Positions 33,201-44,830 of a stretch of 64,000 nt of DNA are shown here, piece by piece. The translations under genes were made by a program, and so were the position numbers. The notes below the pieces were generated by a model. The model did not search any database. It saw only the letters and a list, made by a program, of their open reading frames with translations, and was not told the origin of the DNA. How positions within the stretch are numbered: position 1 is the first letter of the stretch; each line of letters opens with the position of its first letter. The DNA is from Narthecium ossifragum (lineage: Eukaryota; Streptophyta; Magnoliopsida; Dioscoreales; Nartheciaceae), in contig OY986963.1 in the NCBI GenBank assembly GCA_963920575.1, positions 3,138,896 to 3,202,895 on the forward strand, in the 5' to 3' direction.

Positions 33201-36200
33201 ATTTTCATTCATCATAACTTGGCCCTCATGGACATACAAATCTTTTATTTATAGCCTTTTCAAGAGGCTAACTATAATAGAAAATCTAAATAAACATCAA
33301 CCCAAATCCTAACAAATCAACCAAAATAAGAAACTAATTCTAAGAAATCAAATAAAAAAATCCTAACAAATCAATTTCAGATATGAATCTGATTTTGAAT
33401 TTCAGATTCAAATTTAGATTCAAATCCAAATTTAAATTTCAGATTTGAATCCAAATTTGCATATTTGAATCCAAAATTGAATTTATTCCAATTATGGAAC
33501 TTGCTTCCGCATCATTCTCTACCGGTTGGAGAGAGCTCGTCCGCGAGCTGAAGTTGTGGCCTGATAGAGACCTCATCTTCATACTTGGATAGATAGTTGA
33601 TGTCGCGCCAGCTTCAAGAATCACCACCTGAAGTTGACGATGACGCCTAGGAATCACCACTTAGGATTAGCAAAGTCGATGTCGAATAGCCCCTAAGAAT
33701 CACCACCTAGAGGACAATCCGCCAACCCTAGGAATCACCACCTAGGGGAACCTCGCTCTGAATACCAAAAATGATGCAGGACGACCTCCAAGAATCACCA
33801 CCCGGAAAGTCGTCCTCCAACCCTAGGAATCACCACCTAGGGTAGCCTTGGGCATCACCACCCAAAGGAGAAGAAACCATTCTTCAATTTTCATTCATCA
33901 TAACTTGGCCCTCATGGACATACAAATCCCTTATTTATAGCTTTTTCACGAGGCTAACTATAATAGGAAATCTAAACAAACATCAACCCAAATCCTAACA
34001 AATCAACCAAAATAAGAAACTAATCCTGAGAAATCAAATAAAAAAATCCTAACAAATCAATTTCAGATCTGAATCTGATTTTGAATTTCAGATTCAAATT
34101 TAGATTCAAATCCAAATTCAAATTTCAGATTTGAATCCAAATTTGCAGATTTGAATCCAAAATCGAATTTATTCCAATTATGGAACTTGCTCCCGCATCA
34201 CTCTCATAGTATCATTCACTAATTAATGTAGATCTAACATGGAAAGCTTCCCAACAAATTGAAGGGACTATTAGATACTGTTTCTAGTATTGTGTTTTCC
34301 TCTTTTATTGTGTTCCTGGATCACCAAAACTTCCTTTTGAGTGGGATGTGAGGTGTGAGTGACATAACAAGACCTGCGATTAGACTTCGCATTCCTTTGT
34401 ACACGTAAGCACGTGAGGGAGGTGAGATGTGAGTGAGGTCATAGCAAGCACTGCCTTTTACTAGAGTTTGTTTTCCTTTGCACGTATTTTACTTGTACGG
34501 GAGGAAAGGTGGAGGTGAGGTCATAATTAGCTCTGCCCTGTAGCAGAAATCTCTTTCCTTCGTGTATGTGGGTGTCGATGGATGCTGATTATAAATGCTA
34601 CCTCCTTTATATAAAGGGATGGATCCATGGAATAAAATTTTGCCCCCATTTTTTTTTTAGATAGTTTCACAAATATGCATGTACTTTTATCCAAGTCAAG
34701 TTCATAATTTTTTTCTTTTTTTGACTTAAGGGGGATGTTGCTCAATTTTTTAACTACATAGATGAGCACTTTTAGCTCTATCTTCATGAAAAAAGTCCTT
34801 TTTGTTGGCCAAAATGTGTATGGGTATAGGTCTTGCTCGAGCGATTGTGAAGTCGTTGTGTTGAATGCTGAAGGAGCTAGTGACTGATTCTTGAATTCCT
34901 AGTCCGTGCATTGAATTATTCGACATAAGGAGAAGCATTGCTGCTTTGGTATACAATAAGCTGACTTGTGAATTGATCAGTGCTTTATCATGGATTTTTT
35001 AAAGTGTCAATTACCATATGTTGATTTGTCTGCTGAGATTCTGATCATTAATGCTTTGCATTCTTGTTTTTTGCTTTATATGACTAAGGTTCCAATGTGT
35101 TTATTGTGGAGTAGTGTAACCCATTACTTAGTCTCCCACTATTGACTTGCTGCATTCATGCATTTGTGTATTAAATTCAGTTAGGTTTTTTCTTTATTGG
35201 AGTTTTGCAATGCTAATACGCAAAGTCCTTGGTTGCTTTAGATACTACCTTACGATCAATTGATGCATGAGCTAGATGTTTCAAATGTAAGGGAGCTGGA
35301 AGATTTTCTTATCAATGAGTGTATGTATGCGGTAAGTACATTGCAGTTAAATTGTCTTTATTTTGGATTCCTGTGGTCTAGAGTTAACATAGAGTGAATT
35401 ATGTCTTTATGTTGTCACTTAAGTCAAATGTTTAGTTTTAGCCTCTGGCATCAGACACGTCTCTAAATTCAGCTCAAAGTGGATGTCCTTCTGCTGCCAT
35501 ATTTGACCACATTCCTTAGATTGATCGGTGATTTTGGCTTCACATTAATTGAATGTCAGCAGCGTGAAATTTCTGACATTTTGATTATGAAGATCTTAAT
35601 GACGGCCTTTGTTTTGTATTGTGGTTCCCATAGGGTATAGTTAGAGGGAAACTGGATCAGTTGCGCAGATGCTTCGAGGTCAGAATGCACCACTTATGGT
35701 TTTGTCTGTAATTTGGTTACTTTGTCATATTGCTAAGGCTGATCAAGTTAGCTGCTTGCTTTGGGTCATGGTGCAGGTGCAGTTTGCTGCTGGGAGGGAT
35801 CTTAGACCTGAGCAACTGAACAATATGATTCAGACTTTATCAAACTGGTATTGTATTGACTTCCAGTACGGTGCATACTGATGTGGTTCCTAAGGCTTGG
35901 GTTTTGTCTTTTTCCCTCTCTCTGTAGTTATGCCTTTTTTGGAGATAATTGGTTGTGGGGGGTTAAAACTGCTCTCTTTCGGCACTAGCATGCATTGGTA
36001 ACTAGCTTTGCTTCTTGTTCTAAGGGAGCTCTCATGCGTCCTCTATTCTGACAAAACATGGTAATAGCAGAGACGGAGCATATTGTCAAGTACTTCATTC
36101 AATAGCTTAGAAAATTTTTGGAAAACCTGAGACACCTTTCTCTTCTTGATTTGATAACTTGGTTTTTCATGCCATCAGATTGATAACAAACTGCTTGTAT

Positions 36201-37788
36201 TGCATCCAACCCTCATGTATGCCTACTGCACCACTCATGAAACTTGAGCAAGCGTGGATTTTTGTTTGGTCAAATTCTATGGAAATGCTACCCATTTCCA
36301 CTTTTAGATTTTATGATTCTTTATTATGTAAAATTCCTATGCCCAAATGACCTACTTAGCAAGGATAGTTTTGGAAATAAGCACTTAGATTTCAGGTCAA
36401 ATAGTAGATTGTGTGTGTTGCCTACCCCCTGCTCCTTTTCTATTTCATTTTAATGCCAATGGCAGTTTGATTGTTATTCCTCTTTGTCGTCATCTTGATT
36501 TGGTCTCAATCGAGTTAAACCTCAAGTTTGTGCAATCCTTTGACCCAACCTGAATGAATGATCGAGTCAGTTTGAGGCCCAAATTCAACTAGGAAGATAT
36601 TTGTACATAGGATTTTACCTCTTTGTGTGACGTGCTGTTATATGAACAACCAGTTCTCGTTGAGTCTCTTCTTTTATGATTGAGCTTCTTAGCTTACAGT
36701 GAAGTTTGCATAGTCGGTACTTCTTTCTAAAGTATTTGACGGGCTTCTGTTTATGTCTCATAGTTTAGAGTTCTTGTTATAGGTTTGTTGAGCTTAGGGA
36801 ATATTAACAGACATGTGAAATACTTAAGTTTGCCATTTATTTTCTTCCATTAATGCATGATATGCTTCAGGTTGGGTACTTCAGATGGTTTACTTCAGAC
36901 AATCCAAGAGAAAATTAAATGGGCTGATACAATGAGCGAGTCAGACAAGAAACACCGAAAGGAAATTGAGGATAAAGTTGAAGACCTTAAGAAATCAATC
37001 AAGGTGGGACGAACAACTATGATGACATGTCAGTAACATTCATTTGATTTGTAGCTTTCGATGCTTAAATGTAGGGGAGAATCTTAGATAATGCTTCCTT
37101 TGTATCTTTTTATGCCAAGCAAGCTGAGGTACATCTATCACTCTTTTCCCCGTGCTGACAAATTTTACTAGCAAATTAAATTGCTTATCAAACATGGCAA
37201 TGTTGGTCGATGTGTCTTACTTACTTGGTGACAGAAGTTAAGCAGGCTGACATGGACTTGCGAGGCCACGAAGAGATCTCCTACTCTGAACCTGGAGGAA
37301 TGATGGACTATGAAGAGGATCGTACCCGGTCCAAGAGGTAAGCAGCTTATTTAAGCACTACTTACTTATTCATGCGCAGTCTGTATGGTGCTACGATGCT
37401 ATGAACATGGGTAATATTTGTCCGTCCGTCATCCAAACTTGACAGACAAGACAAAGACCCATTGGCAGAATTCTGGCTTCAAAATGCATACCTTGATAAT
37501 ATCCATTGCGTTCATGGTTGGTGTCGGCCTAAATGTGTTAAGCAGGTGGTATGATCATCCTAACTTTGCGTAAGGTTCATGCAACATGGAAGTAGGCCCT
37601 ATTATAAGTTCTTGAAACATTACAAAGAAAGTCTAAAGAGCAATGGCAACGGTAAACATATGAGATTGAAAATACTGCCATTAAAAGCACTAATTAGAAC
37701 AGTGTTCATGTGATACTCACAGCATTTACCAGAAATAGTAATCGATTTGCAATTTGTGTATTGTTGCAGAAGGCGGCCGCCGATGTAG
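30206..37788 (+). CDS. CSN7: COP9 signalosome subunit 7, 9 exons
   Basis: PCI-domain subunit of the COP9 signalosome, the nuclear complex that removes NEDD8 from cullins and controls E3 ligase cycling; loss gives the fusca phenotype in Arabidopsis. Exons: 30206-30367, 30672-30747, 32550-32638, 35242-35331, 35634-35678, 35777-35847, 36871-37003, 37246-37337, 37770-37788; all GT-AG, joined frame 258 residues against about 260 in Arabidopsis CSN7. It begins MDIEQKQAELIDQF. Conserved blocks are ATSHPSLFAFSEILAV, LDLLRLFAYGTWSDYK, LKQLTVLTLAETNK, LPYDQLMHELDVSNVRELED and AAGRDLRPEQLNNM (PCI domain, roughly 30-165), then the KIKWADTMSESDKKHRKEIE helix and an acidic MMDYEED before the basic end KRRRPPM. 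The last coding exon is only 19 nt. Introns 2 and 3 carry a MITE and a TRIM. Confidence 0.96.
31885..32265. mobile_element. Harbinger-type MITE in CSN7 intron 2, 381 bp
   Basis: Terminal inverted repeats CGGCACATTTGGTTCGC and (reverse complement) CGGCACGTTTGGTTGCGC, flanked by TTA at 31882-31884 and 32266-32268. The interior is rich in GGAATGGGA and its complement, with no coding capacity. It lies in the intron away from the splice sites. Confidence 0.85.
33061..34200 (-). mobile_element. Complete TRIM retrotransposon (LTRs 33061-33514 and 33772-34200) in CSN7 intron 3
   Basis: Two long direct repeats, 454 and 429 bp, each starting TGATGCAGGACGACC and ending CCGCATCA (TG...CA ends), flank a 257-bp interior. 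The whole element has a perfect 5-bp target-site duplication, CTCTC, at 33056-33060 and 34201-34205. On the minus strand the interior begins, directly after the LTR, with TTGGTATTCAGAGCGAGG, close to an initiator-Met tRNA primer-binding site; this sets the orientation antisense to CSN7. There is no gag or pol coding capacity, which defines a terminal-repeat retrotransposon in miniature. The 5' part of each LTR and the interior share a repeated motif, GAATCACCACCTAGG, about eleven times in all. LTR divergence is low, so the insertion is fairly young. Confidence 0.9.
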
Positions 37789-39158
37789 ATTTTATGGAGA
37801 ATATAGAGATCTGGAGGGTTTACTTGATTCGCTCAATGTGTTTTGCCATCGAAGGTCTCCCCAATAGGGACAAGTTCTCTGCAACAAGTTCTCTGCAATG
37901 AAGTATGCTGCTTTTCTCACCTCACGATGTTAGTCTGGGTCATTTTGCCAAGCGGATGTGAACTTGACATAGCAGCACCGTGACTTACACTTGTTTTTTT
38001 TTCTTCTTCTGTCCTTAAAATTTATTTCATCGGCAGATTGTTTGGGGCTCAGAAAAGTCATTGTCACAAATTTTTGTGCTTTTTATTGGTGATTTTTACG
38101 TCACTTACATAGGAAAATTGCATTCTGCTAGAACTCAGGCCGAAAAGCAATTCCTCAAAGATTGTAGCACGTTTTTGGCCCGATATACAGCTGTGCGATG
38201 CGAATCGAATATGCTATGTGGGACCTAAACCTGGAAGATTAGAACAAGAAATGCATGAGGTGAGGATGAATAAAACCCATCAGCCTTTTATGAAGGTGAT
38301 GTTTCCTGTCCTGATGTGATGGTAGTGATTGCTAGGTTTGGAATATGCAACCCACACATGTGACTTGTGGAATAGTAGCATGTCATCACAAGGGAAAGGG
38401 GGAAGAAAAATGGAGGAAGAAACCTGCTTGAATGAGATAAGGGAGACCTTTGAAGCAAGCAGAGGTGGCAGTTTGACCAAGCAATGTTTTAGGTATTGTG
38501 TTGTGGAATTGAACGATTTGATTGCTGCCTTGCTTGGATGGTCTTTAATTAAGGAGTTTGAGTTGTTATTGTCTGGGTTCAGATTCTATGTTCCCTAGAC
38601 CATTCATCACGGTTGTTGGCTTGCTCTCCTTCATTTCGTCTGGCTGAGACTCTACAAGACAGCACCATCTAAACAGTGGAAGTTTTGAGGACCAAGATAT
38701 CCTTGCTTCTAAGTAGGATTATATTACAACGAGAAATGAATCGTTGCAACCAGTTAAAAGTTTGAAAAGGTGTCAATGATATCTGACCACCATAAAAGAT
38801 TGAGATATTACGAAAGGGATTCTCACTATAGTAAGAGTCTAGAAAATAGAACAGGGGATTCTGGAATATTATGTAGAAGAATGCGAGCGTATCAGTATTC
38901 ACAACTAATATAATTATAATATGTTTGTTAAGCAGATGATTCTGGACGTCACTCACGGCTTTTATTGTAGTTTATTAATTCCAAGGCATGATTTGGACAA
39001 CCATTAAACATCTAATTGCGCTTAAATTAATGAGGTCGAGGACTAAACAACCATGTAACCATCTGGCGGTGGACACCTGTGTAGCTACTTTGATTATACA
39101 CTACTGAGGTAGGATCTTATATCTGTTCTCATTAAGCTGTATCTAAATCTTGAGGTGA
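37789..39158. other. 3' flank of CSN7 and intergenic DNA
   Basis: A candidate AATAAA is at 38269-38274. A small frame at 38329-38598 has no recognisable family or codon bias, so it is not called. No other structure is seen. Confidence 0.45.
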
Positions 39159-39299
39159 TCTATTATATAAAATAAGATTGTATGACGTGACATATGAGCC
39201 ATTATACGATTCATTTATCTTTACACATGTGGCATGGATGTAAATATAGAAGAGGAGGGAGGTGGACGGTTAGTGGAGGTGGCACAGGGGGCTACCTAG
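39159..39299 (+). mobile_element. Helitron-like short element, 141 bp, degraded hairpin
   Basis: Begins TC after an A and ends CTAG before a T (A/T insertion context). The 3' part GGTGGCACAGGGGGCTACCTAG matches the 3' ends of the array at 49359-50551. The subterminal hairpin is imperfect. Boundaries are inferred by comparison with those copies. Confidence 0.5.
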
Positions 39300-40251
39300 T
39301 TCAAATATATAATCCACTTTTCCAAAGACTCCGTTGTCTTCCTTGTCGAATCCATGCCCATGGAGTTATGCAGTCATTATCTCGATTTATTATGCTATAA
39401 TTTCTCTTGTGCTTTCCAGTATCATACTGAGCAATTTGCAGGGAAAAGACAGGATAAGGATGTAACCACGAAGTGGATTGAAGGTTATGGATATTTAATT
39501 TATGGCTTTATGCAAACATTACATGGGCACAGCTCACCTCCTTGAGCTTTCTAAAAGCCAAAATGGCAATGGGCAAATCACCTTTTCCATATCTGCCCTG
39601 CTTCAGGCTACTCGGGATGAACTACTCATGGGGCCTTTTCCACTTTGCTTAGGATCATATACCAAATTTGAAGGGAAGCTATGTAAATGGTGATAAGACA
39701 ACGCTTGTCCGTGAAAGTTTTTATAGTAAAAAGCGTACCTAGCAAGTTTACTAGTTCTGGAAAAGTTAAAATTTGGATGTATTTTTTTTATAGACGTACC
39801 AAAACAATGAGCCTTGTCCTGTATTCTGGAAGACTACCAAGGACTGATGAATCCACCAGAGGATTTAGTTCACATCTCTTGAATTGGCAAGCTCTAATCT
39901 GAAAACCTTTCTCAATGCGATGCCAATTACTTACTACCAAAACCCATCAAAGCCTCCAATCACACAAAGATGTAGAGAACTACCAATCTAGTGATGCAGC
40001 CATTGGCATTACAAAGAATAAAGAAGATTGACTCGTACCATCTTAATTTACACAACTCTTTAGAGACCAATCTCTCACAAACACCACTTATAGTCCTAAC
40101 GGTATAGTAATTAAGTAGCAGTAGCAGTAGCAGCAAACAGGCTCTCCAGTCCCACTCTTCTTCACTTGTTTCGCTTTGGTGCCGTAGTTCTAATACTCTC
40201 GGTAGGGATTAGGGAAAGAGCTCTTGTTCTTGAGCACCGCTGCTTATGGAT
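39300..40251. other. 3' flank of the ERF gene, no other gene seen
   Basis: Short unrelated frames only. A small AGTAGC triplet run is at 40115-40134, just downstream of the ERF stop codon. Confidence 0.5.
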
Positions 40252-41100
40252 TTAACTAACCATAAGATGGTTGACACGTGTCATCGCGGGAACAGTTCCC
40301 CGGAACCCCTCCTGTCTGAAGTCCAGACCGGCTTGGGTCTGGACCGGGACCTGAACAATAACCGGGCCGTGATTTTGAACCGGGTTCTGGACCGGCGCCG
40401 GTGCCGGAGTCATCGTGCCGTATAGAGCTGCCGCAGCTGCTGCCGCCTCTCCTCGCTTTCTCCTCTTAGGTGAACCACTGGAGGACGAGGAGAAGGAGGA
40501 GGATGAGGAAGGGGACGGCTCCGGGGAGTCCCGTTTTGAGGGGGAAGCGGCCGCCGGAGGCAGCGGAGCGTTGTCGGATCCGATGCGAAGCGGGAAGTTG
40601 AGCAGGGCGCGGGATCCGCGCATCCGATACGCAGCGCGGTCGTAGGCAAGCGCCGCCTCCTCGGCGGTCTCGAAGGTTCCGAGCCAAACCCTGGCCCCGT
40701 TCCTCGCCGGATCCCTAATCTCCGCCGCGTACTTCCCCCACGGCCGCTGCCTGACCCCCCTATAGTGCTTCCCCTTCGAGGGAGGAAGAGGAGCCGCCAC
40801 AGGCTCCGGCACCACCTCCGGCTCAACCTTCACAGGCGCCGCGGCGGCGGCGGCGGGTCCACCAGGCACCCACCCGTGGCTATAGGCGTCCCGGAGGAAT
40901 CCAAGGACGACCATGTCATCGGAATCATCAGCGCGGAAGGGGAGATCCGCCCAGTGGTCAGCTACCAGGCTCCCAAAGCTGGAAGTCCGGCAATAGACCG
41001 GTCCATTACTCCTCGACGGTGCAGCCGCCGGCGTCGCCACCGGCTCGTCAAGGAGGTGCTGCCGGATGGAATCCAGGAGGGCTTGGTCCGGGCTAGACAT
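40252..41100 (-). CDS. AP2/ERF transcription factor, ERF group IX-like, intronless
   Basis: 282 residues. A single AP2 domain spans residues about 112-171: [40 protein letters not shown], then [20 protein letters not shown]. The Ala and Asp in AAEIRD are the ERF-type (not DREB-type) residues, so the expected target is the GCC box in ethylene, jasmonate and defence genes. The N-terminus [17 protein letters not shown] and the acidic patch [15 protein letters not shown] resemble group IX (ERF1/ERF2-like) activators. A Ser-rich stretch with SPEPSP precedes a basic PKRRKRG, a possible nuclear localisation signal. The ATG at 41100 is chosen because a TATA box lies at 41205-41211 and this is the first ATG after it; a start at 41238 would be upstream of the TATA box. 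Very GC-rich. Confidence 0.95.
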   Translation of the reverse strand: MSSPDQALLDSIRQHLLDEPVATPAAAPSRSNGPVYCRTSSFGSLVADHWADLPFRADDSDDMVVLGFLRDAYSHGWVPGGPAAAAAAPVKVEPEVVPEPVAAPLPPSKGKHYRGVRQRPWGKYAAEIRDPARNGARVWLGTFETAEEAALAYDRAAYRMRGSRALLNFPLRIGSDNAPLPPAAASPSKRDSPEPSPSSSSSFSSSSSGSPKRRKRGEAAAAAAALYGTMTPAPAPVQNPVQNHGPVIVQVPVQTQAGLDFRQEGFRGTVPAMTRVNHLMVS

Positions 41101-41204
41101 GCCGATCCCAAGTAAGCCAAGTCCTCTTCTACTAGTAGTAGCACTACTCTTTCTCAGCTCTATGTTCGAATTTCTCAGCGAGTTTAGCAATAGAATTGGG
41201 TGGG

Positions 41205-41211
41205 TTTTATA
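41205..41211 (-). promoter_or_regulatory. TATA box of the ERF gene
   Basis: TATAAAA on the minus strand, about 105 nt upstream of the start codon, giving a leader of roughly 75 nt without an upstream ATG. Confidence 0.65.
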
Positions 41212-42623
41212 GGAGGAGAGGAAGGTTCGTTGATGCACAGCAGCTCTTGCTTCCCTGAAATTTCCATCCTATTATTCTTCCTGGGTGTGGTGCTCAAAAG
41301 AGCACGTGCGCTATTTCCATTTTGTTTTTTTTTTTTTTTTTACTTTTTTTTCCCGTCGCCACCCGTGCATGATAAATCGATAATAGTAAGAATAAGATGG
41401 AGTTTTTTTATATTAATATACTATTCATTAATCAGGTCATTGTGTGACGGCACTGTGTGACGGCGTCAGCTCCTTTGGACGGGTGTGCCCCTTTCCGGGG
41501 CCCAGCCCGGAGGTCTTTTTTCTTTTTATTATTATTATGTTTTTTTGTTAATTAAACACGGCTGATGAGAGAGTACCGATTGGGATTGAGAGAGAGCACC
41601 AACCTTCGGTGCCTGGCCCTTCACAGGACACCTAAGCTATTATACCAGACAAGTTTAGAAAGATTGGTGCGGCTTAGCCCAGAGATCCGGTCACCGATAT
41701 GGGGAGAGTGGCGACTTTTAAGCATGCCCCACTAGCTATTATTATTTAGTCCCGTGAACATCTTGTCGGGGCCTGGTTCTAGATGAATCGGGTTCTGGAT
41801 CCGAGAGGGATGTTATTATAGATCGGATTCAGACATAGTCAAGACTAGAGATGATGAGGTTTCCATCTCTACCAATTAAATTTGGGTCTCAAACATTTGT
41901 TATTTTGATGAGAATTAAGATGTCTTAGACTACATCATCGATCTCGTGTTACGGTGAAGATATTTCTTTTTAAGGTACTAACGAAATGAGGAGAACCAAG
42001 CACTTGTACATTAGGTGATGCCCCCCATCCCCATGTGAACCAATAGCCCATCTAGAAGACTAGAAGCATGGTTTGTTAGAACGTTCTTTATTAGAGCATG
42101 TTATGTTGAAAGCCTTTCATTAATGCGTGATGGGGTTATTTTTAAGCTACTAGAATATATTTTGCTGAGATTTGATGATAGTAATGAAAATAGGACGTTT
42201 TTTTTTATATATTATTTCCTTGGTTTTTAGTTTAGACCATCCTGAGTCAGAGATGACAGTTGGGGTCATGGGTGCATGCATGGGATCTAAATTGATGAAA
42301 ATAAGAGGGGGAAAAAACGTCATTGAATGCAATCATATGAGCACGAAATCAAAGATGATCAGGGTGGTTAATGGTGATTGGTGAATTAGTATAATTTATA
42401 TTACATTAGTATGGCTAAGGGCGCCATTGACTTATTAGTTCAGGGTGGACGCGAATTACATCTGAATTCCAATGCCGGTAGTCATGATATGACAATTGTC
42501 AAATGAGAAAAGAGCATTCAAATGTGCCAACATGGACAAGCTAAGCTGGCTTTGATATATGCTCAACTAGATGGGCCCTGTGCCAACCCACCCTCCACTA
42601 TCCTCCTCCTCTATATATATTTA
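41212..42623. other. ERF upstream region and intergenic DNA
   Basis: Includes T-rich runs at 41323-41350. A GC-richer stretch at about 41560-41720 (GGTGCCTGGCCCTTCACAGG, GATCCGGTCACCGATATG) looks like old repeat debris but is not assigned. No gene. Confidence 0.4.
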
Positions 42624-42787
42624 CTAGTAAGTCCCTCTGTCACATGACAAGATAACTACCCTCTCTCTCCCTCACCTTGCCCAATAACTCCTCACTAACC
42701 CCCCTCTCCCCCCACTAACTCCCCCTCCACGTAGGCTCCACATAGGACAACGAAAGGTTAATTTATATATATCTCTCTATATAATGA
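42624..42787 (-). mobile_element. Helitron-like short element (minus)
   Basis: Read on the minus strand it ends with a hairpin TGTCATGTGACA about 13 nt before CTAG, then T. A plausible 5' TC is at 42786-42787, preceded by A. It is in AT-rich surroundings. The 5' boundary is uncertain. Confidence 0.5.
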
Positions 42788-42790
42788 TGA

Positions 42791-42794
42791 CTAG
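42791..42794 (-). mobile_element. 3' end of a further Helitron-like element (minus)
   Basis: Only the 3' end is defined: minus-strand CTAG preceded, about 11 nt inside, by the hairpin ATGCCATGTGACAT. The body extends to higher coordinates with CCACC-rich sequence; its 5' end was not found. Confidence 0.4.
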
Positions 42795-43414
42795 TTATGC
42801 CCCATGTCACATGGCATGGTAACCACCAACCCCACCCCAATAACCACCCAATAACTCCCTCCCACTAAACCCCTCTCAACTTAGGATTATCATGTCACAT
42901 AGGCGCCATATAAACTCCACCTAAGATATTCTCCTCAACGTAGGACTTTGCTTTTGACTCAGATATCACGTCACCTTTCTTGTTCTACAAGCATGCGTAC
43001 TCTAATATCATGTTGACTTCACCACCCGTTCTCGTAACAACTTAGGTTTAAAGAAAACATAAGTTTATATTTTTTTCCGATATAGAAAAAAAAAAAGAGG
43101 ACATAAAAAAACAAAAAATATATATGGAAAGACCGAATCGCTTCGGGATATATGACTGGCCCCTAAGCAAAGAAACCAATAATATAAACAATCACTCTCC
43201 CACAGTATTAATCACATGGTTCAAAGCAAGAGCAGGATGCATTGTTTCTGGACTAACTAGCTGCATTCACCAGGATAAGCTATGAACTATTAGGTCCCAC
43301 CATCACCGGCAATTCCACCCACCTTAAAAAAATTAAAAAACCCTAATCTTTCTCTCTCTCTGGGTGGGTCCTCCTCTTTTATAAGTATTGTCCCTATCGA
43401 TCGTTCTTAATATT

Positions 43415-43624
43415 GGGGCTGTTTGGTATGGGAATAAGGGATTTTGGGGTTAGGAAAAGTGAGAATAAAGTAGTAATGATTACTTAGAATAAGAAAAAGT
43501 AGAGTGGTGGTGGTAGGTGGAATGGAAATAAATGGGTAATGATTACCTGAAATAAGAAAAGGTGTTTGGGGATAAGTATGGGAATAAGGGGGTTATTCCC
43601 GCCTTATTCCCACACCAAATAGGG
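43415..43624. mobile_element. MITE, about 210 bp
   Basis: Imperfect inverted ends: GGGGCTGTTTGGTATGGGAA on the left and the complement of GCCCTATTTGGTGTGGGAAT on the right. The interior repeats GGGAATAAG and GGTAATGATTAC. The same general design as the Harbinger-type MITEs, but a target-site duplication could not be fixed. Confidence 0.65.
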
Positions 43625-44215
43625 CTTAACGAGCATAATCCAGCGTTCTCGCTTCTAGAATTCCTCGTGAGTATCCTTCTTTCCTATTATGCTATTAATT
43701 TTTTATTTCAAGTTATGTGTGAATGGGTTTTGTTATTTTATTGGGGGAATATATGAATTGATATTAACTAGAATTTCCAATGATAGATGTGGAATAGGCC
43801 CATCCACTTCTTAACCTATTCTCCACGTTCGTGACAATACGAGACTAATAGATGACTTTTATGCTTGTGTTTAGATGTGGTATTTAAATGGGTCAAAGAG
43901 ATTTTTTGACTTAGTTGAACCAAAGGATTAGATAAATATAATGCTACCACAAAGAGAATAAAAAGAATCAGGCGCTCAAATCTTAAGGCATGCCAGCTGG
44001 GTAACAGAGATGAAACCAGACCAGTGAATTTTAAATATCATATTAATGTAATAATATTGGCTTTTGTATTTTTTGTTTTTTTTTTTGTGCTGGATTACTG
44101 TAGAGAGGCTCAGAGAATCATGAACAGGTCTGTAGTAGGGAGACTCAGAAAGCTACCAGCACGAAGCGGTGGATGCACGAAAAAGAGTAATTTGCGACGA
44201 AGGATCGTGCAAGAC
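43625..44215. other. Intergenic stretch, nothing recognised
   Basis: About 590 bp of AT-rich sequence with one T run at 44072-44083. No gene or clear repeat. Confidence 0.4.
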
Positions 44216-44233
44216 AAAGAAAGAAGTTATGCT

Positions 44234-44812
44234 TTTTTTATTTTTTTACCCGATGAGATAAGCCAAATGGCTAAGTATTCACAAAAGATAGCTACATGAC
44301 TACGAGTTCAATGAATCGTCAAACAAACTAGTTCCAGACTCACATGACCAAGCAAAAACTGACCCTTTCCTACAACACGCTCGAGCAACACCATCGGCTC
44401 TCGCGTTACAATCTCTAGAGATATGAAGGAACAAAACAGAGTCGAAGAGAAGAACATGTAACCAAATGTTCTTCGCAATACCTTCTAGATCGGGGGACCA
44501 ACCCCTCAATCCATTCAAAATACATACTGCTGAGAGAGAGTCAGACTCTAAAATCAGATTCTTGAGACCAAGGAGCTTAGCTCGCTTCATGGCTTCCAAC
44601 AAAGCTTCAATTTCTACGTGTAAAACAAAGCCTGCAACAATAGGACTTGCCCAAGCCCAAGCTTCCTTCCTGTCACCTGTAAGACCAACAATGCCTACCG
44701 CTGCAGAATTCGACGAAGGATCCATGGACGCATTCGTTTGAATTACCCATGATCCATCCGGAGATGGTGGTCTAGACGCCTGCACTGACAAGCATGATTT
44801 CGTATGACCATG
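44234..44812 (-). mobile_element. 5'-truncated L1-type LINE, 579 bp, RNase H domain only, 18-bp TSD
   Basis: Bounded by a perfect 18-bp target-site duplication, AAAGAAAGAAGTTATGCT, at 44216-44233 and 44813-44830. The T-rich run next to the left copy is the complement of a poly(A) tail, so the element is on the minus strand. Its coding part is the C-terminal RNase H-like domain of plant LINEs: SWVIQTNASMDPSS, HVEIEALLEAMKRAKLLG, LILESDSLSAVCILNG, and CNARADGVARACC before the stop at 44300. Upstream ORF2 (endonuclease, RT) is absent because of 5' truncation. The open frame runs on into flanking DNA to 44950, but that part is not LINE. Confidence 0.88.
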
Positions 44813-44830
44813 AAAGAAAGAAGTTATGCT

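Noticed and set aside
33061..34200. CRISPR-like reading of the repeated GAATCACCACCTAGG motif
   Set aside because: Spacing is irregular, it lies inside LTRs of a plant retrotransposon, and the genome is eukaryotic.
38329..38598. 89-codon plus-strand frame
   Set aside because: No recognisable domain, no splice partners or promoter; probably chance.
41101..41238. Upstream start for the ERF protein
   Set aside because: It lies upstream of the TATA box at 41205-41211, and the extra residues resemble no ERF.
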